Assembly (NCBI GenBank): GCA_048594975.1
Contig: JBMDXQ010000145.1
Location: 1-64,000, forward strand
From: JBMDXB01 sp048594975
GTDB taxonomy: Bacteria; Acidobacteriota; Vicinamibacteria; Vicinamibacterales; 2-12-FULL-66-21
Direction of reading: 5' to 3'
DNA length: 64,000 bases
Shown here: positions 21,501-27,427 of the stretch, piece by piece
Layout of the letters: each line of letters begins with the position of its first letter
Position numbering within the stretch: the first letter of the stretch is position 1
Program-made: the position numbers and the translations under genes
The notes under the pieces: model-generated
Told to the model about the DNA's origin: nothing
What the model saw: only the letters and a program-made list of their open reading frames with translations
The model's database searches: none

Positions 21501-22057
21501 TTCATCGAGTAGCCGACGATGTGCGTGGGCTCGAAGGGGCGGTCGAGGCGCGCCGAGCGCATGAACGAGGCGCCCGCCGCCAGTCCGATGAGCGCGTACG
21601 GGTCACCGTGCGGGATCGGCAGCTCGGCGACGCGCTTGGCGTCGACCACCTGGCCGAGCGACGCCGTCGCCACGTCGAGCAGCGGCGACTCGGCGCGGAC
21701 CGTGATCTGCTCCTCGGCGCCGCCGAGCTCCAGCGGCAGCTCCAGCTGCAGGCGGTCGTCGACGCGCACCTCGATCCCCTCCCGGACGAGCTTCTTGAAT
21801 CCGGCGAGCTCGACGGTGACGGTGTACGTCCCCGAGACGAGGTACGGCGCCTGGAAGAAGCCGACGTCGTTGGTGACGAGCGTCACGCTGGTGCCCCTCG
21901 CCACGTTGGTGATCGTGACGGAGGCGCCGGGCACGACCGCGCCGCTCGAGTCGACGACCGTGCCCGTGATGGTGCCGCGCGACTCCTGCGCCAGCGCGTT
22001 CGTCGCGGCGACGACGCACAGGAGCGCGAGGGTCAGAACCCGAAGTGCCGCTGTCAT
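18545..22057 (-). CDS. Oar-type TonB-dependent receptor (carboxypeptidase-regulatory-like N-terminus)
   Basis: A 1170-residue intact outer-membrane receptor. A signal peptide (MTAALRVLTLALLCVVAATNALA) precedes the carboxypeptidase-regulatory-like fold (RGTITGTVVDSSGAVVPGAS), then the plug (GGVTNLVLKSGTNRLSGELY near residue 245). The large barrel ends with RVQLMAKFIF, an outer-membrane sorting signature. AGGAGG stands 6-7 bp before ATG 22057. It follows rhaI by 61 bp on the same strand, so rhamnose-containing oligosaccharides are the likely cargo. There is no SusD-like lipoprotein partner, as usual for Acidobacteriota receptors. Confidence 0.93.
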   Translation of the reverse strand: MTAALRVLTLALLCVVAATNALAQESRGTITGTVVDSSGAVVPGASVTITNVARGTSVTLVTNDVGFFQAPYLVSGTYTVTVELAGFKKLVREGIEVRVDDRLQLELPLELGGAEEQITVRAESPLLDVATASLGQVVDAKRVAELPIPHGDPYALIGLAAGASFMRSARLDRPFEPTHIVGYSMNGVRSNRSDITIDGLPSTSVANAGEITASFVPPQGLVQEFKVQTAIFDASFGNTEGGVTNLVLKSGTNRLSGELYFVKTPKGLWANDLFANMNDIPLPEFRYTRGAAVAGGPVLIPGLYDGRSKTFFIYGYETLPEARPRNNGTPTVPTERMRTGDFSELLALGPQYQIYNPFTRRAIGGGRYQQDPFPGNIIPRHLMDPVALQVLEYFGHPRTPGNPDGTNNYQRPEMKEETDYGSHSVRLDHNISMNQRVYGRVSWYDRDSNYNNYFDNISTGQWFRFVSRQAVFDHVWTMSQTTVLNLRYGYDRFLRGDQGNPGNHGMDITSLGFPSRYNDLIPSSIRKFPRFDITGYQGTGVAGEDRFSENQTAMGVLTKTLGAHSIRTGAEWRQYREKSVFSANQQTGRFNFGTTWTRGPLDNSAGSPGSLGQSFAAFLLGLPDTSSIVTRDDGYDEKSSTTGIFVQDDWRIGSKLTLNFGVRYEFETPMTETANRSVRGFDFAASQAFEAAARAALNESATGISRAAFDVKGGVTFPGVGGLPRGLYDTPKDNIMPRVGFAYTLDSKTVVRGGYGMFYGFLGQRRGDVIRAGFSQDTPLNVTLDNGLTFIETLSNPFQGGILEPVGAANGIATSLGQTVTFFNSDPTSPRMQRWQIGVQRDLGRNWVAEVRYVGNYGSQIQTSRNLNATPNEFLSTSPTRDQATINYLGASVPNPFVGLMPPTAGATWRSTTIARERLLRPYPHFDAVNTTTNEGESWYNGVQLQVDRRFANGYTIGASYAWSKFEEAVDFLNGADPDPWKGPSVEDVPHRLTINGILELPFGRGRRFGSDVHPVADIFIGGWQIAGVYQFQSGVPITWGNILFTGNTDDIDLPRSERTPQRWFNTDAGFNKLAAQQLASNVRTFPLRLSNVRTHEVNNIDASIIKNVSVGSGRMLQFRFEALNALNHVLLPGPNNNQTNPTNNSFGQVIASTQANYPRRVQLMAKFIF

Positions 22058-22118
22058 TCAGTCCTCCTGATGAAAACCGCTTCACCCTGACGGGTTCGAA
22101 CGCCGCCCGTGCGCCACG

Positions 22119-23414
22119 TCAGATGGCGCGCGCGGGTTGCCGGGCCGGGGCCTGCCGTTCGTTCTTCTTTGCCTCGCGATAGCCCGACTCGCGGAACGCC
22201 GCCAGCGGATCGATGGCGCCGCCCGCGCGCCTGCGCGCCGTCGCCACGATCGGCGAGACGTCGCAGGTGAATGCCTGTTTGAGGGTCTGCAGCGCCATCA
22301 GCGCGTCGTTCCGCTCCTGGCAGCGCGCGAGCCCCTCGCGATCCACCAGGTGGGCCTGCACGTACGCGCGGACGAGCTCGGTCGCGCTCGTCACCAGCGA
22401 TTCGATCGGGTCGGTGACGCCGTGGGACTGGTCGAGCATGTAGGCCGGATCGAAGCCCGTCACCGACCGGTCCTCTTCCGCGTCGACCAGCTCGTTGAAG
22501 ATCAGGAACAGCTGGAACGGCTTGATCGACCCCGCGTCGAGATCGTCGTCGCCGTACTTGCTGTCGTTGAAGTGGAACCCGCCCAGCTTCCCGAGCTGGA
22601 TCAGCCGCGCGACGATCATCTCGACGTTCACGTTGGGCGCGTGGTGGCCGAGATCGACCAGCGCGAAGGCGCGATCGCCGAGCGCCTTCGCGCACACGTA
22701 GCTGGTGCCCCAGTCGTTGATGACCGTGGAGTAGAAGGCCGGCTCGTACAGCTTGTGCTCGAGGAACAGCCGGCAGGTGCCGGGAAGCGCCTCGTAGATG
22801 TGCCCGAGACTGTCGAGGTAGCGGTCGAGCGCGCGCCGCGCGTGCACCTGACCCGGGTAGTTGCCGCCGTCGCCGATCCAGACGGTGTGCGCCGCCGCCC
22901 CGAGCTGCTCGCCGAGCGCCAGGCACTCGATGTTGTGATCGATCGCCTGCCGCCGCACCGCGGCGCTCGTGTGGGTGAGGCTGCCGAACTTGTACGAGAG
23001 CGGCTGCCCCGGCTGATCCTGGAAGGTGTTCGAGTTGGTCGAGTCGATGGACAGCCCGCGCGCCTTCGCGTAGGCCTTCAGCTCGCCCGGCGACTCCGGG
23101 CGGTCCCAGGGGATGTGCAGCGAGATGGCCGGTGTCACGCGCACCAGTGCCTGGATCACCGAGCAGTCGTCGATCTTCTCGTAGATGGTCTGCGGCTCGC
23201 CCGGCTCGGGGAAGCGCGCGAAGCGCGTGCCCCCCGTCGCCAGCGCCCACGAGGGCAGCGCCACGCGAAACCGGCCGGCGGCGGCGGTGAGGCGCTCGAT
23301 GTCGACGCCGCGGCGCGCCAGCTGGGCGCCGAGATGGGCATAGTCGTCCTCCAGGGCGGGCACCCGGGGGCGGTTGTGGTCGGCAATCCGTTCATCGTTC
23401 AGCATGCGGTCCAT
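22119..23414 (-). CDS. rhaI: L-rhamnose isomerase (Pseudomonas stutzeri RhaI type)
   Basis: The 431-residue TIM-barrel enzyme converts L-rhamnose to L-rhamnulose. Length and motifs fit the RhaI class rather than E. coli RhaA: SLHIPWDRPESPGELKAYA near residue 95, TVWIGDGGNYPGQ near 177, the metal-binding Glu in FLEHKLYEPAFY (near 215), the Asp in TVINDWG, the His in LVDLGHHAPN, and the metal-binding Asp cluster in FHFNDSKYGDDDLD near 280. It is the first gene of a leftward unit with the receptor at 18545 and is divergent from the regulator at 23627, making it a probable target of that regulator. Confidence 0.92.
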   Translation of the reverse strand: MDRMLNDERIADHNRPRVPALEDDYAHLGAQLARRGVDIERLTAAAGRFRVALPSWALATGGTRFARFPEPGEPQTIYEKIDDCSVIQALVRVTPAISLHIPWDRPESPGELKAYAKARGLSIDSTNSNTFQDQPGQPLSYKFGSLTHTSAAVRRQAIDHNIECLALGEQLGAAAHTVWIGDGGNYPGQVHARRALDRYLDSLGHIYEALPGTCRLFLEHKLYEPAFYSTVINDWGTSYVCAKALGDRAFALVDLGHHAPNVNVEMIVARLIQLGKLGGFHFNDSKYGDDDLDAGSIKPFQLFLIFNELVDAEEDRSVTGFDPAYMLDQSHGVTDPIESLVTSATELVRAYVQAHLVDREGLARCQERNDALMALQTLKQAFTCDVSPIVATARRRAGGAIDPLAAFRESGYREAKKNERQAPARQPARAI

Positions 23415-23605
23415 CCCGGCAGGCGCTTAGTGTTGCTCCACGGCGAACCCGCGCGGAGCGGGCTCGGGCCCGGTCCGTGCGGTTTGCATCTGTGAACGTT
23501 CGCGTCCGCGTCCGGCCAGGCAGCCGGCACGGGTGCGCGACGGTTTTTCGGGCAGTTTCCGGCGGCAGGCCCGGCACGCGGGAAGCGTTTTGCGACCGGC
23601 GGATG

Positions 23606-23618
23606 TTGTGCTATACAA
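23606..23618. promoter_or_regulatory. Putative operator just upstream of the fusion regulator
   Basis: TTGT-GCTAT-ACAA is a small inverted repeat ending 9 bp before ATG 23627, in the 212-bp region between divergent rhaI and the regulator gene. GCTATAC inside it also resembles a -10 element. Autoregulation, and control of rhaI, are plausible; evidence is symmetry and position only. Confidence 0.35.
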
Positions 23619-23626
23619 AACCCGCC

Positions 23627-24793
23627 ATGCCCCACGAACCGCCCGAGTCCACGTCGCCGGCCGCCGTCCACGACCTGTACCTGGTCAAGTCACTCGTGCA
23701 CGCGTCGGAGATCCTCTGGGCGTTTCAGCACCCGGGGGAGACGCTCCGCCTGCGCGACGTGATGACGCGGACCGGCTTCGGCAAGGGAATGTGCTTTCGC
23801 CTACTTTATACGCTCCGGCACTGCGGTTTCATTGAAAAAGTGGAGAACAACCGCTACCGGCTCACCGCGGAGATCCGCCGCCGCAAGAAATACCGGATCG
23901 GCTATGCGGCGCAAGGGCAGGACAGCTCGTTCGCCCGTGAAGTGCACAACGGCCTGGTGCGCGCCGCCGAACGCAGCCAGGTGGAGCTGATCGTCGTCGA
24001 CAACCGTTACCAGCCGAAGATCGCGCTGAAGAACGCCGAACTGCTGATCCGCGAGGGTGTGGACCTGGTGATCGAGTTCCAGACCGACGAGGCGGTGGCG
24101 CCGGCGATCGCGTCGGCGTACCACCAGGCGGGCATCCCGATGATCGCCATCGACATCCCGCACCCGGGCGCCACCTACTTTGGCGCCAACAACTACGAGG
24201 CGGGGTTGATCGCCGGTCGCCACCTGGCGCGCTGGGCCAAGCAGCACTGGGGCGGCCGCGCCGACGAGGTGCTGCTGCTCGAGATCGCGCGTGCCGGATC
24301 GCTGCCCGCCGCGCGCGCCCGCGGCGTCGTCGCCGGGATGCGCGAGGTGCTGCACGAGGCGGCGAGCTGGCCGGTGGTGTCCATCGACGGCGACGGGCAG
24401 TTCAAGACCACGCTCGACCGCGTGCGCAAGCACCTGAGGGAGACTCGGGCGGGGCGCATCCTGGTCGGCGCCGCCAACGACCCGAGCGCGCTCGGCGCTG
24501 CGCGCGCCTTTCAGGAGTGCGGCCGCGCCGACAGCTGCGCGATCGTCGGGCAGAACGCCGAGCCCGACGCGCGCGCCGAGCTGCGCGAGCCGCGCACGCC
24601 GCTCGTCGCCTCAGTGGGGTACTTCCCGGAGCGCTACGGCGACGGCCTGATCCGTCTCGCCCTCGAGATCCTGGCGAGGCGTCCGGTCGCGCCCGCGATG
24701 TTCGTCAAGCACCAGATCGTCACGCGCGAGAACGTCGACCACCTGTATCCCAACGACGCGCTGATGGGCGTGGAGACGTACGCTCGTTTCTGA
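23627..24793 (+). CDS. Regulator with IclR-like HTH fused to a sugar-binding (periplasmic-binding-protein-like) domain
   Basis: The 388-residue protein joins two modules not usually found together. Residues ~12-75 are a winged helix of the IclR type (VKSLVHASEILWAFQHPGET, MTRTGFGKGMCFRLLYTLRH, then the wing ENNRYRLT). Residues ~88-388 are a type I periplasmic-binding-protein domain like RbsB/LacI sensors (KYRIGYAAQGQDSSFAREVH, EGVDLVIEFQTDEAVAPAIA, YFGANNYEAGLIAGRHLARW, RILVGAANDPSALGAARAFQ). No signal peptide is present, so it acts in the cytoplasm as a sugar-responsive regulator. It is divergent from rhaI and upstream of the permease/esterase unit, so L-rhamnose or a derivative is the likely inducer. 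Confidence 0.85.
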   Translation: MPHEPPESTSPAAVHDLYLVKSLVHASEILWAFQHPGETLRLRDVMTRTGFGKGMCFRLLYTLRHCGFIEKVENNRYRLTAEIRRRKKYRIGYAAQGQDSSFAREVHNGLVRAAERSQVELIVVDNRYQPKIALKNAELLIREGVDLVIEFQTDEAVAPAIASAYHQAGIPMIAIDIPHPGATYFGANNYEAGLIAGRHLARWAKQHWGGRADEVLLLEIARAGSLPAARARGVVAGMREVLHEAASWPVVSIDGDGQFKTTLDRVRKHLRETRAGRILVGAANDPSALGAARAFQECGRADSCAIVGQNAEPDARAELREPRTPLVASVGYFPERYGDGLIRLALEILARRPVAPAMFVKHQIVTRENVDHLYPNDALMGVETYARF

Positions 24794-24801
24794 TGATCCT
24801 T

Positions 24802-24952
24802 GTCAATGCCGAATGCCGAATGCCGAATGCCGAATGCCGAATGCTGAGTGTCAAATGCCAAATGACAAATGACGACGGTGCGGCGAGCGCACCGGCTCAG
24901 GTCGGGTATCATTCCGCGTTCAGCATTCGGGCATTCAGTATTCGGCATTGAC
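24802..24952. repeat. GAATGCC-unit repeat with inverted termini
   Basis: The element starts GTCAATGC and ends GCATTGAC, perfect 8-bp terminal inverted repeats. The left arm has five consecutive copies of the 7-mer GAATGCC or near variants, then AAATGCC/AAATGAC variants. The right arm (24918-24952) has the complement, so the whole can fold into a long imperfect hairpin. It lies between the regulator stop (24793) and the permease start (24965). Shorter members occur at 27372, 39161 and 60789. Confidence 0.8.
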
Positions 24953-24964
24953 CCGTTCATCATC

Positions 24965-26380
24965 ATGAGCGATAGCCAGTCACCAGCAGCGCCCGCCGCG
25001 GAATTCGAACGCGAATCGGTCCCTGAGCGCGCGCGGCTCGGGTTCAAAAGCTTCATCGGGCAGTACGCCGGCGAGCACACCGCCGGGACCGAGCTGATGA
25101 TTGGTCCGCTGTTCGTGGCCGCCGGCGTGGGCGCCTTCGACCTGCTGGGCGGCCTCTTCCTCGGCAACCTGCTGGCGGTCCTGAGCTGGACGTTCCTGAC
25201 CGCGCCGATCGCCACGCGCGCCCGGCTGACGCTGTATTTCCAGCTCGAGAAAATCTGCGGGCGCCAGCTCGTCACCCTCTACAACCTGGCGAACGGGCTG
25301 ATGTTCTGCCTACTGGCCGGCTCGATGATCACCGTCTCGGCGACCGCGCTCGGGGTGTGGTTCGGGTTCGCGATGCCGGGGCTGAACGACGTCTATCCCA
25401 CCGGCACCGGCTGGGTCCTCGCCGTCCTCGCGGTCGGCGCCGCGGTCAGCATCGTGGCCGCCTACGGCTACGCCTTCGTCGCACGCGTCGCCAACATCGC
25501 GGCGCCGTGGATGGTGCTGGTCTTCATCGCGTTCGGCCTCGTCGGCCTGCGGCAGCTCGGCGTGTCCTCGTTCGGCGAGTTCTGGGCCCGGGCGAGCGAC
25601 GTGATCTGGGTGGGAGGCGATCCGCTGCCCGGCCAGGTGAAGTTCACCGTCTGGCACACGATGTTCTTCGCCTGGTTCTGCAACATGGCGATGCACATCG
25701 GCATGGCGGATCTGAGCGTGTTCCGCTTCGCCCGCCACTCGTGGTACGGCATCGCGACCGCCTCCGGGATGTACCTCGGCCACTACATCGCCTGGATTGC
25801 AGCGTCTATCCTCTACGTCGTCCAGCTCCGCACCGACCCCGGGAACACAGCGGTGCTGCCCGGTCCGCTGGCGTACCGCGCCTGCGGCATCGCCGGCCTG
25901 ATCTGTGTCATCGTGGCGGGCTGGACGACGGCCAATCCGACCATCTACCGGGCTGGCCTGGCGTTCCAGGCGATCGTGCCGCGCGCCTCGCGCTACCGCG
26001 TGACGCTCGCGACCGGCGTGATCACCACGATCGTCGGCCTGTTCCCGGCCGTCGCGATGCAGCTGCTCGACTTCGTCGCCCTTTACGGCATGCTGCTGAT
26101 GCCCATGGGCGCGGTGATCTTCGTGGACTTCTGGCTGAGCAGGCGGCTCGGTTTCCTGCCGAACTACGCCGAGCGCACGGGGATCGGTTTCAACTGGGCC
26201 GCCGGCCTGACCTGGTTCGCCACGCTGGCGGCGTGCGCGTGGCTGGTGCTGCGCGGCGGCGTGGGACTGTACTTCGTCAGCCTGCCCGGCTGGTTCCTGG
26301 CAGCCATCCTCTATACCACCTTGAGCCGGCTGATGCAGCGGCAAGCGGCGGCGGTGAAACCGGCAGGAGCGTTCCGATGA
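24965..26380 (+). CDS. NCS1-family (cytosine/purine permease-like) transporter
   Basis: This 471-residue polytopic membrane protein has about 12 helices. The family's opening is visible (ERARLGFKSFIGQYAGEHTAGTEL, then IGPLFVAAGVGAFDLLGGLF), as is the later NPTIYRAGLAFQAI segment. Classical NCS1 carriers import nucleobases, hydantoins or thiamine with H+ or Na+. The context here (rhaI, CE12, GH106) suggests a diverged member for a sugar such as rhamnose or for a pectin-derived compound. Its stop overlaps the next start (ATGA), coupling it to the 59-aa membrane protein. Substrate is inferred from context only. Confidence 0.85.
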   Translation: MSDSQSPAAPAAEFERESVPERARLGFKSFIGQYAGEHTAGTELMIGPLFVAAGVGAFDLLGGLFLGNLLAVLSWTFLTAPIATRARLTLYFQLEKICGRQLVTLYNLANGLMFCLLAGSMITVSATALGVWFGFAMPGLNDVYPTGTGWVLAVLAVGAAVSIVAAYGYAFVARVANIAAPWMVLVFIAFGLVGLRQLGVSSFGEFWARASDVIWVGGDPLPGQVKFTVWHTMFFAWFCNMAMHIGMADLSVFRFARHSWYGIATASGMYLGHYIAWIAASILYVVQLRTDPGNTAVLPGPLAYRACGIAGLICVIVAGWTTANPTIYRAGLAFQAIVPRASRYRVTLATGVITTIVGLFPAVAMQLLDFVALYGMLLMPMGAVIFVDFWLSRRLGFLPNYAERTGIGFNWAAGLTWFATLAACAWLVLRGGVGLYFVSLPGWFLAAILYTTLSRLMQRQAAAVKPAGAFR

Positions 26381-26556
26381 TCGCGCTCGCCCGCCTCCTC
26401 TCGTGGCTGGCGCTGGCCGGCTCCATCGTCCCGGCGTTGCTGTTCGTCAACGATCGCATCACGCTCGATCGAGCCAAGCTGTGGATGCTCGCGGCTACCG
26501 TCGTCTGGTTCGCGACCGCTCCGCTGTGGATGGAACGGGAGGCAGACCGGCCATGA
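26377..26556 (+). CDS. 59-residue membrane protein between permease and esterase
   Basis: A short gene overlapping both neighbours by 4 bp (ATGA at each junction), which argues strongly that it is real. The protein has two hydrophobic helices (LLSWLALAGSIVPALLFV and KLWMLAATVVWFATAPLW) joined by a short charged loop (NDRITLDRA), and a charged tail EREADRP. The architecture suits an accessory subunit of the permease or a small inner-membrane adaptor. I do not recognise the family well enough to name it. Confidence 0.8.
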   Translation: MIALARLLSWLALAGSIVPALLFVNDRITLDRAKLWMLAATVVWFATAPLWMEREADRP

Positions 26557-27371
26557 CGCGCGGGATCGCTGCTGCAGCGTTCACGCTGGCGCTCGCGGTC
26601 GTCGCCCTGGGGCAGGTCGTCTCCGGGCCGCCGCCGCTCTCGACGGAGATCCCGCGGCTGCCGTCGATCGACCCGGCGCTGCCGTCGCTGTTCCTGATCG
26701 GCGACTCGACGATGAAGGTCGGAACGGCGGGGCAGATGGGATGGGGCGACGCGATCGGGGCGTTCTTCGATCGCTCTCGCATCAACGTCGTGAACTACGC
26801 GCGCGGCGGACGGAGCAGCCGCACGTTCCTGACCGAGGGATTGTGGAGCCGCGTGCTCAGCGCGATGCGTCCCGGGGACTTCGTCCTGATCCAGTTCGGC
26901 CACAACGACGCCGGCGAGCTGTTCGCGACCACGCGGCCGCGCGGCTCACTCCCCGGGACCGGCGACGAGACGCGCGAAGGGGTCGTCGACATGACCGGTG
27001 AGTTCGAGGTTGTCCGGACCTACGGATGGTACCTCAAGAAGTTCGCGGCAGACACGCGCGAGCGCGGCGCCACGCCCATCGTCCTCTCGCCGGTGCCGCG
27101 GCAGGTCTGGAAGGACGGCAAGATCGTTCGCGCCCAGCATGCTCCCTGGGCACGCGAGGCGGCGCTGGCGGCGGGCGCCGCTTTCGTCGACCTGAACGAC
27201 ATCGTCGCCCGCCGCTACGAAGAAGCTGGCCCCGACGAGGTCCTGAAGCTCTTCGCCGACGAGCACACGCACACGAACCAGGCCGGTGCCTACGTCAACG
27301 CCGGCGCCGCGGTCGAAGGCCTTCGCAGAATCAAGAGTCCCCTCACGAAGTACCTGATCGACCCGTCCTGA
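26553..27371 (+). CDS. Rhamnogalacturonan acetylesterase (SGNH, CE12-like)
   Basis: This 272-residue secreted esterase has a signal peptide (MTRGIAAAAFTLALAVVALG). It shows the SGNH blocks in order: FLIGDSTM with the nucleophile Ser, NYARGGRSSRTF with the oxyanion Gly, IQFGHNDAG with the Asn, and DEHTHTNQAGA with the catalytic Asp and His near the C-terminus. CE12 enzymes remove acetyl groups from galacturonic acid in rhamnogalacturonan, exposing it to lyases and hydrolases. Coupled translation with the small membrane protein and permease ties deacetylation to uptake. Confidence 0.9.
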   Translation: MTRGIAAAAFTLALAVVALGQVVSGPPPLSTEIPRLPSIDPALPSLFLIGDSTMKVGTAGQMGWGDAIGAFFDRSRINVVNYARGGRSSRTFLTEGLWSRVLSAMRPGDFVLIQFGHNDAGELFATTRPRGSLPGTGDETREGVVDMTGEFEVVRTYGWYLKKFAADTRERGATPIVLSPVPRQVWKDGKIVRAQHAPWAREAALAAGAAFVDLNDIVARRYEEAGPDEVLKLFADEHTHTNQAGAYVNAGAAVEGLRRIKSPLTKYLIDPS

Positions 27372-27410
27372 CGGCATTCGGCATTCAGCGGTCGGCCTTC
27401 AGCATTGACA
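27372..27410. repeat. GAATGCC-family repeat (short copy)
   Basis: A short copy in the convergent gap between the CE12 esterase and the GH106 gene. It contains GGCATTCGGCATTCAGC and ends in GCATTGAC, the same terminus as the element at 24802-24952. Confidence 0.7.
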
Positions 27411-27427
27411 CGGATCACCGAACAGCA

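Noticed and set aside
19997..22090. Long plus-strand open frame (697 codons) opposite the intact receptor
   Set aside because: It is the antisense of an unambiguous TonB receptor and has no family resemblance or ribosome binding site.
22085..22110. GGGTTCGAAC resembling a tRNA T-loop
   Set aside because: The flanking bases do not form a 5-bp T-stem, and no acceptor, D or anticodon arms can be folded around it.
24802..24952. Insertion sequence
   Set aside because: It has inverted termini but is only about 150 bp and encodes no transposase; a MITE/REP-like repeat is the more cautious description.
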